Below, in pieces: positions 1-7,368 of a stretch of 42,226 bases of DNA (position 1 is its first letter; every line of letters begins with the position of its first letter). The notes below the pieces were generated by a model that did no database searches, was not told where the DNA came from, and was given only the letters and a program-made list of their open reading frames with translations. Location of the stretch: positions 1 through 42,226 of the forward strand of contig JARFPM010000015.1 in assembly GCA_030444405.1 (NCBI GenBank). Reading direction: 5' to 3'. The DNA is from Nitrospira sp. (GTDB lineage Bacteria; Nitrospirota; Nitrospiria; Nitrospirales; Nitrospiraceae). A program made the position numbers and the translations under genes.

Positions 1-4
1 CTGT

Positions 5-235
5 TTATTTCCTGAGGCCCATGATGATGAACGCGATGACCAAGCCGTACAACGCGATGGCTTCGACCAGTGCGAACCCGATCCACATGTACTTGCCGAC
101 CCGGCCCTCGGCTTCTGGCTGTCGCGCCACCGCTTCGATCATCTTGCCAAAAATGTAGCCGATCCCGACGCCGGCTCCGGCAAATCCTGCTGCCGCCAAC
201 CCCATGCCCAACAACGCTGCTGCTGCTGAATCCAT
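5..235 (-). CDS. atpE: F0F1 ATP synthase subunit c
   Basis: Forms the proteolipid ring of the membrane F0 motor. The 76-residue product has two hydrophobic hairpin helices joined by the polar loop ARQPEAEGR, as in the family. The ion-carrying carboxylate is Glu58 in the motif FALVEAIALYG. The first helix has no Gln and the Glu is followed by Ala, so the Na+-binding signature is absent and a proton ring is expected. I chose the ATG at 235 rather than the in-frame ATG at 268 because GGGAGGAG lies 7-10 bases upstream and the family begins with a short acidic N-terminus. It is the third gene of a leftward operon after the AtpZ-like protein and subunit a; the rest of the operon would lie left of the window. 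Confidence 0.95.
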   Translation of the reverse strand: MDSAAAALLGMGLAAAGFAGAGVGIGYIFGKMIEAVARQPEAEGRVGKYMWIGFALVEAIALYGLVIAFIIMGLRK

Positions 236-271
236 TGTACCTCGCTCCTCCCTTGTCTGTTCCGGCACACG

Positions 272-1021
272 TCAGTGCGCGTGCTCGTCATGGCCGTGCA
301 GGTGAAATGCGTCGCCCAAATAGACGCATGTCAGCACGGTGAAAATATAGGCCTGAATAAATGCGATGCCGACTTCCAGCCCATTCATGGCGATCGTAAA
401 GGCAAAGGGCAGCCATCCGATCACGAGCCCGCCGCTGATCGCTAGTCCGAACAATACTCCGAGAATCACGTGCCCCGCGGTCATATTCGCAAACAACCGG
501 ACCGCCAGGGAGATCGGACGAGCCAGTTGGCTGATCAATTCGATGGGCACCATGAGGGGCAGAAGCCAGCCGGGTGTTCCCGGTGGCACCAAAATTCCCA
601 GGAACTTCACCCCGTGCAAAACAAAACCCATCACAAGACTGAGTCCGTAGACCACCGTCGCAAAAACCGCCGTGACGACGATTTGACTAGTGACGGTGTA
701 GGAGCCGGGAATCAGTCCGATCAGATTGCAGAACAGGATGAAGAGGAACAGTGTCGCAATGAGAGGAAAAAACTTCATCCCCCCTTCGCCCATTGTGTCT
801 AGAATGATCCCACGAATAAAGTCCACAAGCATTTCCGCCAGGATTTGAAGCTTGCCCGGGACCAGCTTTCGCGCGGACCCGGCCCTCACCATCAACACCG
901 CGACGAGTGCCACGACGACCCACATGATCAGCACGGCTTTGTTGATGGAAATATCCAGACCGCCCAAGTTGATCGGGAAATAGTTGTGGAGTTCAAAGGG
1001 ATGGAGCGGACTTTCTTCCAT
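272..1021 (-). CDS. atpB: F0F1 ATP synthase subunit a
   Basis: Stator subunit that forms the proton half-channels beside the c-ring. The 249-residue product has several membrane helices and the diagnostic stretch ARPISLAVRLFANMTAGH, whose second Arg (in AVRLFAN) is the essential residue facing the c-ring carboxylate. The C-terminus is His-rich (HLHGHDEHAH). Length matches the usual 230-270 residues. It lies between the AtpZ-like gene (9-base gap) and atpE (36-base gap), all leftward, so co-transcription is very likely. Confidence 0.95.
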   Translation of the reverse strand: MEESPLHPFELHNYFPINLGGLDISINKAVLIMWVVVALVAVLMVRAGSARKLVPGKLQILAEMLVDFIRGIILDTMGEGGMKFFPLIATLFLFILFCNLIGLIPGSYTVTSQIVVTAVFATVVYGLSLVMGFVLHGVKFLGILVPPGTPGWLLPLMVPIELISQLARPISLAVRLFANMTAGHVILGVLFGLAISGGLVIGWLPFAFTIAMNGLEVGIAFIQAYIFTVLTCVYLGDAFHLHGHDEHAH

Positions 1022-1030
1022 GAATGATCC

Positions 1031-1273
1031 TTATCGTTGACCCGGCTTATCCGATGAATTCTGCCATCGTTGCGCAGCCCGATAGGCGTTTCTCACCCCT
1101 GCCGCTACCCCCAATATCAGCCCAACGACAAGCCCCCATGGGGTTGATCCCAAAAGATAAGCATCGATGACCCATCCAAGTCCACCTCCGACGATCAGCG
1201 AAGCCAGCAGTTCCGTTCCAATACGAACGGCCTGGCCGAGCCCCGCGTAAAACTGATCTTGTGGAGGGGGCAT
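1031..1273 (-). CDS. AtpZ/AtpI-family ATP synthase accessory protein
   Basis: 80-residue protein with two predicted membrane helices (about residues 22-42 and 46-64) separated by a short loop, and a polar basic tail. Size, topology and position in front of atpB fit the AtpZ (ATPase_gene1) family, which is thought to help ATP synthase assembly or cation supply. It is not a core subunit. No strong ribosome site precedes the ATG at 1273, but the frame has no better start. Identification rests mainly on context plus topology; AtpI is the alternative. Confidence 0.75.
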   Translation of the reverse strand: MPPPQDQFYAGLGQAVRIGTELLASLIVGGGLGWVIDAYLLGSTPWGLVVGLILGVAAGVRNAYRAAQRWQNSSDKPGQR

Positions 1274-1332
1274 CCCAAATCCACGGAAGGCGAGAGCACG
1301 TGAGCGGAACTCTGCCCCTGATGGGGTTCACA

Positions 1333-1362
1333 ATTTAAGCAAAACCATGCTTGGAATGTCAA
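1333..1362 (-). promoter_or_regulatory. Promoter of the atpZ-atpB-atpE operon
   Basis: On the minus strand a perfect TTGACA (1357-1362) is followed after 18 bases by TTAAAT (1333-1338), with TGC directly before the -10. Transcription would begin near 1326, about 50 bases before the atpZ start codon. Predicted from consensus only. Confidence 0.55.
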
Positions 1363-1382
1363 GATGTTAGAAGCCTATGCGC

Positions 1383-1585
1383 GTAGAAATCGCTGCGGTA
1401 TGCGGTATAGTGGAGCTCGTGGCTTGACAGCCGTGGTTCCTGGTGGTTCTTCGGCGACACCTCGACAAAGGGTGTCCTTTTGCACCAGGCTCCGGAGGAC
1501 GCCCGCTGCGCATTCCTCCACGCTTCACAACCGTGGCTTCCTGCGTAGCCAGGTGAACTCTCTTTTCTGTTGTGAAGTGCCGACT
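1383..1585 (+). promoter_or_regulatory. Putative promoter and leader of the pabB-type gene
   Basis: TAGAAA (1383-1388), a 17-base spacer and TATAGT (1406-1411) form a moderate promoter, giving a leader of about 170 bases before the ATG at 1586. The leader holds a small stem, GACACC (1456-1461) with GGTGTC (1471-1476), followed by CTTTT, which resembles a weak terminator. This gene-free stretch is open in the coding frame back to 1364, but its translation is low-complexity and unlike the family, so I read it as untranslated. Confidence 0.35.
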
Positions 1586-3064
1586 ATGCCCAGAACCTTA
1601 TCCTCGTCAATTCCTTTTTTGCACAGTGCTCCTTCGCCTCTCATCCTTACGCTCCCCGCTCCCGCGGCAACCCCATTTGAACTGTACGCGAAGATCGCCT
1701 CAGCTCGATACCCTTCGTTTCTCTTTGAGAGCGGTAACGGTGACGGCACCATGGGACGGTATTCATACTTTGGCGTTGATCCCTATCAAACGGCGTATGG
1801 GAAGGGGGATACGTTTGTGTGCCGATCGATTCAAGGCCGCATGGACCTAGGCACATTTCCGTTTCAATGTTTGGCTCAGATACTGAACCGTCAACGGATC
1901 GTTCGACCTCCCGATGTTCCACCATTTTTCGGCGGCGCGGTCGGCTACTTGAGTTATGATCTCGTGCGCCAGTTCGAGAGGTTGCCGTGCTTGGCCTTCG
2001 ATGACCTTTCCTGTCCCGATCTGGAGTTCGCCTTTTTCGATCTTGTCGCGGCTATCGACCATGAGTTAAACCGGCTGGTGCTCATGTTCTGTCCGCCGCT
2101 TGAACGATTTTTGGGCGAGCCGCGAGAGAAGCTGTTTCGCGAGGGGAAGGATCGACTGGCCGAATTTGAAGCCCGATTGACCAGGCCTGACAAAGTCGAC
2201 ACGCACTGGAGCGATCTCGGTCGCCTTACGTTTACACCCGAGCAGAATCAGATGGCCTATGGTCGGAACGTAAGCCGCTGCCAGGAATACATCGCAGCCG
2301 GAGACATCTATCAAGCCAACCTCTCCCACCGTTTCCATGTGACCTGTGAAGCATTCTCTTCTCTCGGGAACCTTCAAACCGATCTGTCTGCCTATAGTCG
2401 CTTGCGCACATTGAACCCTTCACCCTTTTCAGGAGTACTCCGGTTCGACGCAGTTCGCCTCATCAGTTCCTCACCTGAACGGCTCGTTCGGCTGGAAGGG
2501 CGTCGAGCCGATACGAGGCCGATCGCGGGAACTAGGCCCCGCGGGAGAAACGCCTTCGATGATCGGCGGCTGATCGAGGAATTACACGCAAACGAAAAGG
2601 AACGTGCGGAACATGTCATGTTGGTCGACCTTGAACGGAACGACCTCGGTCGAGTCTGCCGTTTTGGAAGCGTCCATGTGGATGAGTTGATGACGGTGGA
2701 GCAATATTCTCATGTCAACCACCTGGTCTCGCATGTGGCTGGCACCCTCAAGGATCATGCGACTGGTTTCGACCTTCTGAAAGCAATGTTCCCCGGTGGA
2801 ACGATTACCGGCGTACCCAAGATCCGCTGCATGGAGATCATCGAGGAGTTGGAACCCGTGCGCCGCGGTCCGTACACCGGCTCGATGGGCTATCTCAGCT
2901 GGAGCGGAGATCTCGACTTCAACATCCTGATACGCACGCTGGTTATGAGAAACACTATGGGCTATCTTCAAGTCGGAGCAGGAATTGTGGCCGATTCAGA
3001 CCCAACGCGCGAATATGAGGAAACGATCCATAAGGCCCAGGCTTTCTTCAGCGCCTTTCCATAG
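1586..3064 (+). CDS. pabB: Chorismate-utilising synthase component I (aminodeoxychorismate/anthranilate synthase)
   Basis: Aminates chorismate together with a glutaminase subunit; the product is aminodeoxychorismate (folate) or anthranilate (tryptophan). The 492-residue protein has the N-terminal domain with SFLFES and GRYSYFG, then the chorismate-binding domain with PIAGTRPRG, NEKERAEHVMLVDLERNDLG, FPGGTITGVPK and QVGAGIVADSDP. Placement directly before a PabC-type gene (3-base gap) argues for the folate branch. The active-site motif is PIAGT, with Ala where classic PabB has Lys, which is more like TrpE. So the family is certain and the product is not. No pabA/trpG glutaminase gene is in the window. 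The ATG at 1586 is chosen because upstream sequence has no family similarity; it lacks a clear ribosome site. Confidence 0.85.
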   Translation: MPRTLSSSIPFLHSAPSPLILTLPAPAATPFELYAKIASARYPSFLFESGNGDGTMGRYSYFGVDPYQTAYGKGDTFVCRSIQGRMDLGTFPFQCLAQILNRQRIVRPPDVPPFFGGAVGYLSYDLVRQFERLPCLAFDDLSCPDLEFAFFDLVAAIDHELNRLVLMFCPPLERFLGEPREKLFREGKDRLAEFEARLTRPDKVDTHWSDLGRLTFTPEQNQMAYGRNVSRCQEYIAAGDIYQANLSHRFHVTCEAFSSLGNLQTDLSAYSRLRTLNPSPFSGVLRFDAVRLISSSPERLVRLEGRRADTRPIAGTRPRGRNAFDDRRLIEELHANEKERAEHVMLVDLERNDLGRVCRFGSVHVDELMTVEQYSHVNHLVSHVAGTLKDHATGFDLLKAMFPGGTITGVPKIRCMEIIEELEPVRRGPYTGSMGYLSWSGDLDFNILIRTLVMRNTMGYLQVGAGIVADSDPTREYEETIHKAQAFFSAFP

Positions 3065-3067
3065 CCC

Positions 3068-3955
3068 ATGTGGATATACCTGAATAACAAGTTCATCACA
3101 GACGAAGAGGCCATGGTCTCCGTCTTCGACCATGGCTTTCTCTACGGCGACGGGGTCTATGAAACGATTCGCTCGTACGGCCCCCGCATCTTCATGCGAG
3201 ACGAACATTTATCCCGGCTGTTCCGTTCAGCGGCGGAAATCGGGCTTACGATCCCGATTCCGGTGAAAAACTGGGGAGACATTCTGCAGGAGGCGATGAT
3301 ACGCAACGACCTCGGGACTGGTCTGCGGGATGCCTATCTGAGGATCACGGTTTCCCGAGGAGTCGGAGACATCGGACTGGACCCGGGACTCTGTTCGTCG
3401 CCGACCGTTGTCGTGATGGCCAAACCGCTCCTGTCTCCGGCATCCCATCTCTATGAAACGGGCATCAATGTGATCGTGGCTTCCACGAGACGGAACTTAC
3501 CGAGCGCTCTGTCGCCACAGATCAAGAGCACCAACTTCTTAAACAATATTCAGGCTAAACGCGAAGCGATCGCAGCAGGCGCATTTGACAGTATCCTGCT
3601 CAATTGGGAACAGCATCTGACAGAATGCACCGTCAGCAATGTGTTTTTTGCGATGGGCGGCAAGCTGCGAACGCCAGGTCTGGAATGCGGCTTACTCGAC
3701 GGCATCACCAGAATGCTCGTGATTCAGTTGGCCCGTGAACTCAACATCCATGTCGAAGAAGGTCGCTATACCGTTGATCAGTTGTACCGGGCCGATGAAT
3801 GCTTTCTCACGAACACCAGCATGGAGATCATGCCGGTGACTTCCGTCGACCGTAGACCTGTCGGCAACGGAAAACCGGGTCCGCTGGCCCTGAAGCTAAG
3901 AGAACAATTCATCGCAATGCGAGGCCGATATGGGAACACGCTTCTTTCTCGATAA
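3068..3955 (+). CDS. pabC: Class IV PLP aminotransferase / aminodeoxychorismate lyase
   Basis: PLP enzyme of fold type IV, the family shared by 4-amino-4-deoxychorismate lyase, branched-chain aminotransferase and D-amino acid transaminase. Visible motifs are FDHGFLYGDGVYETIR near the N-terminus, the PLP lysine in IKSTNFLNN, the conserved Glu in LTECTVSNVFF, and the late motif FLTNTSMEIMPVTSVD. The 295 residues are slightly longer than E. coli PabC. It begins 3 bases after the pabB-type stop with no ribosome site of its own, suggesting translational coupling. Context favours the lyase that makes p-aminobenzoate plus pyruvate; an aminotransferase role cannot be excluded from sequence alone. Confidence 0.8.
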   Translation: MWIYLNNKFITDEEAMVSVFDHGFLYGDGVYETIRSYGPRIFMRDEHLSRLFRSAAEIGLTIPIPVKNWGDILQEAMIRNDLGTGLRDAYLRITVSRGVGDIGLDPGLCSSPTVVVMAKPLLSPASHLYETGINVIVASTRRNLPSALSPQIKSTNFLNNIQAKREAIAAGAFDSILLNWEQHLTECTVSNVFFAMGGKLRTPGLECGLLDGITRMLVIQLARELNIHVEEGRYTVDQLYRADECFLTNTSMEIMPVTSVDRRPVGNGKPGPLALKLREQFIAMRGRYGNTLLSR

Positions 3956-4020
3956 GTCCTCATCTTCCCGCTTTCCCTCATCATTCTTCTGACCCCCTAA
4001 GGCACAAGATCTGCATTTCC

Positions 4021-4048
4021 TTGACAGGCAGTGACAGACTGCTATCGT
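4021..4048 (+). promoter_or_regulatory. Promoter of the lytic transglycosylase gene
   Basis: Perfect TTGACA (4021-4026), 16-base spacer, TATCGT (4043-4048). The expected start of transcription is at or very near the ATG at 4055, and there is no ribosome site, so the messenger is probably leaderless. This also rules out the in-frame GTG at 4031. Confidence 0.5.
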
Positions 4049-4054
4049 TTGACC

Positions 4055-4756
4055 ATGCCAAAACCAAACACACTGCATCGCTCGTCCATCAGCCGACCTG
4101 TCATGGCCCTGTTCCTCGCATTGAGCGGCGGCGTGCTGCTGACTGTTCCAAGTGATAGTCAGGCGGAGATTTACCAATATGTCGACGCGAAAGGGACGAT
4201 ATCGCTCACCAATGTTCCTTCTGACGTTCGGTACCGCCGGATCGACCTCCACCCGAATCGGCTGCATCCCATTCTCTCGGAGGAAGAGTTGGCACCGGTG
4301 ATCAGCCGATTCTCACGGAAGCATCAACTACACCCTGCCCTGATCCGCGCCATCATCAAGGCCGAATCGGATTTCGACCCTCGCGCGGTATCACGAGCGG
4401 GAGCCGTCGGATTGATGCAATTGATGCCTCAAACGGCGGTGAGACTGGAGGTTCGGGACCTTTACGATCCCGAGGACAATATCGGAGGAGGAACGAAGTA
4501 TTTACGCCAGTTGCTCGACCGATTCCGCGGCAACCTTCCACTGGCGCTCGCTGCCTATAACGCTGGGGAGCGTGTCGTCGATCGTTATCGAACTCTTCCG
4601 CCGATCGACGAAACCCGCCAATATGTCCGCAAGGTCTTACGGTATTATCGACTCTTCCTCGCCCGTGACCTTGCCGTAACCGGCCACGTCATCCCATCTT
4701 CGGAGTACGCAATGCCACGCCCCGCCTCTGTGTCTTCGATTCAGTCCGGGCAGTAG
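4055..4756 (+). CDS. Lytic transglycosylase with N-terminal DUF4124-like segment
   Basis: Periplasmic murein hydrolase of the Slt/MltC (GH23) fold, 233 residues. An N-terminal hydrophobic segment ending near SQAEI acts as a signal peptide. Next comes a DUF4124-like stretch (EIYQYVDAKGTISLTNVP), common on exported Gram-negative proteins. The SLT domain has the catalytic Glu in IIKAESDFDP, then GAVGLMQLMPQTA and LALAAYNAGE. The start at 4055 fits the promoter spacing; ATG 4103 is the alternative and would still keep a signal sequence. Its last 68 bases overlap the 3' end of nadB on the other strand. Confidence 0.88.
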   Translation: MPKPNTLHRSSISRPVMALFLALSGGVLLTVPSDSQAEIYQYVDAKGTISLTNVPSDVRYRRIDLHPNRLHPILSEEELAPVISRFSRKHQLHPALIRAIIKAESDFDPRAVSRAGAVGLMQLMPQTAVRLEVRDLYDPEDNIGGGTKYLRQLLDRFRGNLPLALAAYNAGERVVDRYRTLPPIDETRQYVRKVLRYYRLFLARDLAVTGHVIPSSEYAMPRPASVSSIQSGQ

Positions 4757-6323
4757 CTCGGACTCCCGAGCACAATTGACTATGTTTTGTCCAGCCCGGC
4801 CGTTTGGATTCGGGAAAATCGGATCGGTAATGGGCGCCGACACTGTTTTCTCTCCAGAGCGCAGCTTCCGCCACGCAATGCGCCACTTGAACCATGTTCT
4901 TAACCTCCAGATCGGCTCTGCCCGCAAAGAATCTGGACACCATCTGTTCCCACCGAGCAAGCTGAGCCGTGGCACGAACGAGCGACTCCCGAGAACGGAC
5001 GAGCCCCACTTGTCCCCACATGATCCGTCGAAGCGAGCTGCGTACCTTCTCGGCATCGTCCAATCGTTCCAACCGAGCCCGCCTCAAGCGCTCGACATGG
5101 TGAGTCAAATCGAGCATCGAACGGCGAGAGGCCCAGTCTATAGCGGCTACGCCGGCCCGCATCCCGAATACCAATCCCTCCAACAATGAATTGCTGGCCA
5201 GTCGGTTGGCGCCATGCACACCGCTGCAAGCAACCTCGCCCGCCGCAAAAAGACCAGATAATGTCGTGGCGCCGTTGATGTCGGTCGCCACCCCCCCCAT
5301 CATGTAATGGGCGCTCGGAGAGACCGGAATCCATTCTTCCGTGATATCGATATCATGACGTAGACAGGTCGCATAGATCGTCGGAAATCGTCGTTTGACA
5401 AAATTCGATCCCAAGTGAGTCACATCAAGGTAAACATGCCGCGCACGCGTCGCCGCCATTTCCGCCCAGATAGCCCGCGCGACGATATCCCGCGGAGCCA
5501 AGACGCCGAGCGGATGATACCGTTGCATGAACGTCTCTCCCCTATTGTTGCGCAGCTGACCTCCCTCTCCTCGCATGGCTTCGGACAACAAAAAAGGCGG
5601 GCTCGACGGAAGATACAGCGACGTCGGGTGAAACTGCACGAATTCCATATCCTGGAGTTCCGCCCCCGCACGAAATGCCATGGCCATACCGTCGCCGGTC
5701 GCATTGGGCGGATTGGTGGTGCGAGCAAAAACCTGCCCCGCCCCCCCTGTCGAAAGGACAACGGCCTTCGCGGGAATGATGAAGTGTTCCCCTGAATGTT
5801 CATCAAGCACCACCGCTCCGCAACAGCGGCCTTCCTCAACCACAAGATCGACGGTGAAGTGGTAGTCCAGTCGAACGATCCGCTTTTGTCGCGCGGCCTG
5901 TGCCATCAAAACCCGCACCATCTCGTTTCCTGTCGCATCGCCTCTTGCCCGGAGGATTCGGCTTCGGCTGTGGGCCGCTTCACGAGCGAAGGCAAACTTC
6001 CCACCGGTTTTGTCGAATTTCGCGCCCCAGCGGATGAGCTCTTGAATCCGATCCGGTCCTTCCTCAACCAACACACGCACCGCTTCACGACGACACAGGC
6101 CGTGTCCGGCCTTCACGGTATCCGTCAAATGGATGGAGACATCATCCTCTTCGCTCAAGGCCACGGCTACCCCACCTTGTGCGAAGATGGAATTGCTTTG
6201 CAAGGGATGTCCCTTGGTGAGAACGATCACCCGGCCTACTCGGCAGAGCTCCAAGGCGGCCCGTAGCCCGGCGACTCCGCTACCGATGACGAGAAAATCT
6301 GCTCCCAGCTTACTCCGCGGCAT
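4689..6323 (-). CDS. nadB: L-aspartate oxidase
   Basis: FAD enzyme that oxidises L-aspartate to iminoaspartate, the first step of de novo NAD synthesis. The 544 residues match the usual length of about 540. The dinucleotide-binding motif VIGSGVAGLRAAL is at the N-terminus, followed by HPLQSNSIFAQGGVAVAL, the substrate-loop motif RAAHSRSRIL, TNPPNATGDGMAMAFRAGA, QFHPT and the FAD motif GANRLASNSLLEGLVFG. A start at 6440 would run deep into the upstream lipoprotein gene, so ATG 6323 is chosen, 2 bases after that gene's stop. Neither nadA nor nadC is adjacent. Confidence 0.93.
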   Translation of the reverse strand: MPRSKLGADFLVIGSGVAGLRAALELCRVGRVIVLTKGHPLQSNSIFAQGGVAVALSEEDDVSIHLTDTVKAGHGLCRREAVRVLVEEGPDRIQELIRWGAKFDKTGGKFAFAREAAHSRSRILRARGDATGNEMVRVLMAQAARQKRIVRLDYHFTVDLVVEEGRCCGAVVLDEHSGEHFIIPAKAVVLSTGGAGQVFARTTNPPNATGDGMAMAFRAGAELQDMEFVQFHPTSLYLPSSPPFLLSEAMRGEGGQLRNNRGETFMQRYHPLGVLAPRDIVARAIWAEMAATRARHVYLDVTHLGSNFVKRRFPTIYATCLRHDIDITEEWIPVSPSAHYMMGGVATDINGATTLSGLFAAGEVACSGVHGANRLASNSLLEGLVFGMRAGVAAIDWASRRSMLDLTHHVERLRRARLERLDDAEKVRSSLRRIMWGQVGLVRSRESLVRATAQLARWEQMVSRFFAGRADLEVKNMVQVAHCVAEAALWRENSVGAHYRSDFPESKRPGWTKHSQLCSGVRATARTESKTQRRGVALRTPKMG

Positions 6324-6325
6324 TG

Positions 6326-6841
6326 CTATCGTAGTTGGGTTGGTGGTGAGGGAGATTCCGACAACATCTGTTTCGTCTTCATTCCGAAGGGCAAATCTCC
6401 CTGCGCGCCGCGCAAGAGAATCGAGTGCGTACCCACCCATTGCAACCGTGCGTGGCCTCGTTGCCGAAGACCCATGTCATTGGCATCTCTTTTCCATGTC
6501 CCTTGCCAATGAATGAAGACGTCGATGTCGTCTTTTTCGATCACGACCCGTTCGGTCGTGAACTCGAGAGAGATGGCGGGAAAGGCTTCGAAATCCATTT
6601 CAACCTGCCGTTTCAGTTCGTTCAACTGATCCAACGGCAACAGCATGGAGTGGAACCCGGACCGATCCTTTCGCTCATAGGCACTCCGCAAGGATTCCAA
6701 CGCCTGATCGATACGGAGGAGTCGCTCGTGCTCAGCAGAATATCGGATGGTCTTCGACGGACACCCAACGACCGCCACAGCAAGCACGATAAGCCACACG
6801 ATGGCTAGAGGCCGTAAAAAACCAATCCTTCCGAGGTACAT
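6326..6841 (-). CDS. Small lipoprotein of unknown function
   Basis: 171-residue protein with an N-terminal membrane segment ending in AVVGC, a usable lipobox with Cys27, so it is probably anchored to a membrane on the periplasmic side. The body is alpha/beta with the segment VFIHWQGTWKRD; it resembles small periplasmic NTF2-like or DUF-type proteins but I cannot name a family. It is followed after 2 bases by nadB, so the two are probably one unit. Start 6841 is preferred over ATG 6859 because a TGCTATACT promoter element overlaps the latter. Confidence 0.6.
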   Translation of the reverse strand: MYLGRIGFLRPLAIVWLIVLAVAVVGCPSKTIRYSAEHERLLRIDQALESLRSAYERKDRSGFHSMLLPLDQLNELKRQVEMDFEAFPAISLEFTTERVVIEKDDIDVFIHWQGTWKRDANDMGLRQRGHARLQWVGTHSILLRGAQGDLPFGMKTKQMLSESPSPPTQLR

Positions 6842-6849
6842 GGCGATGC

Positions 6850-6858
6850 AGTATAGCA
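6850..6858 (-). promoter_or_regulatory. Extended -10 of the lipoprotein-nadB unit
   Basis: Minus-strand TGCTATACT (6850-6858) is a strong extended -10. Transcription would start near 6843, leaving essentially no leader before the ATG at 6841, which also has no ribosome site. No convincing -35 is visible. Confidence 0.4.
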
Positions 6859-6881
6859 TAAGGGGAAAAGGCGCCGTGACC

Positions 6882-6910
6882 TTGCATTTTCAGCGGAAAG
6901 CTTTTAGACT
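6882..6910 (+). promoter_or_regulatory. Promoter of the bS22-like gene
   Basis: TTGCAT (6882-6887), 17-base spacer, TAGACT (6905-6910). Predicted start near 6917 gives a leader of about 19 bases containing the ribosome site AGGAG (6922-6926). Confidence 0.5.
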
Positions 6911-6935
6911 CGGCGCTCCTTAGGAGATACAGAAC

Positions 6936-7031
6936 ATGTCAAGCGTCCTGAAGAAACGGCGAAAGAAGATGCGTAAGCACAAGTATAAGAAGCTGCGCCA
7001 GCGCCAGAAGTTTCTTCGCCGAAAAAGCTAA
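6936..7031 (+). CDS. AURKAIP1/COX24-domain small basic ribosomal-type protein (bS22-like)
   Basis: A 31-residue peptide that is nearly half Arg and Lys: it begins MSSVLKKRRKKMRKHKY and ends FLRRKS. The pattern SVLKKRRKKMRKHK is the hallmark of the AURKAIP1/COX24 family, whose mitochondrial member is small-subunit protein mS38 and whose actinobacterial member is bS22. By homology it would bind 16S rRNA in the small subunit. AGGAG lies 9 bases before the ATG and a promoter is just upstream, so the gene is well formed despite its size. It precedes the next small gene by 30 bases. Confidence 0.8.
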   Translation: MSSVLKKRRKKMRKHKYKKLRQRQKFLRRKS

Positions 7032-7061
7032 GGTCTACCGGCGTGGCCGGAGGAGGGAACC

Positions 7062-7280
7062 GTGGCCGAGGGGAAGAAAGTCCGCATCCGCGTGCGAACG
7101 GTCAATTGTACCTACGTGGGAGACTTCCTGGTCCCTCCGATGCGGAACCGTGTCTCCGATGCGATCAACGAAGAAGCGCGTCTCTTCATCAGCCTGACCG
7201 ACGTCGTTGTCGACGATAAGGAGCGATCGGATTTCGTGGCGATCAATAAGAACCTGATCGAGTCGATCGCTCAACTCTAG
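7062..7280 (+). CDS. Small conserved beta-rich protein of unknown function
   Basis: 72-residue protein starting at GTG 7062, with a very strong ribosome site GGAGGAGGG at 7049-7057. It reads as alternating beta strands: VRIRVRTVNCTYVGDF, a loop with VPPMRNRVSDAINE, then LFISLTDVVVDD and FVAINKNLIESI. This layout (short barrel, 'LTDV', 'INKN-I' at the end) resembles DUF6812-type proteins, but I am not certain of the family. No catalytic residues are apparent. It is probably co-transcribed with the preceding bS22-like gene. Confidence 0.7.
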   Translation: MAEGKKVRIRVRTVNCTYVGDFLVPPMRNRVSDAINEEARLFISLTDVVVDDKERSDFVAINKNLIESIAQL

Positions 7281-7331
7281 TCGTTTCCTCTCACCCTCGT
7301 CAGCGGATACTTTCAGCGGCGCCATAAGCGA

Positions 7332-7349
7332 GGACACGATGTAGTGTCC
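7332..7349 (+). terminator. Small intergenic hairpin
   Basis: GGACAC and GTGTCC enclose a 6-base loop between the small conserved gene and the exporter gene. The stem is perfect but short and has no U-run, so it may be a pause site, attenuator or operator rather than a terminator. Confidence 0.25.
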
Positions 7350-7368
7350 GACACACCGCCTGACCACG

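Noticed and set aside
1364-1585. N-terminal extension of the pabB-type gene
   Set aside because: The 74 extra residues are low-complexity and unlike the family, and the promoter maps inside them.
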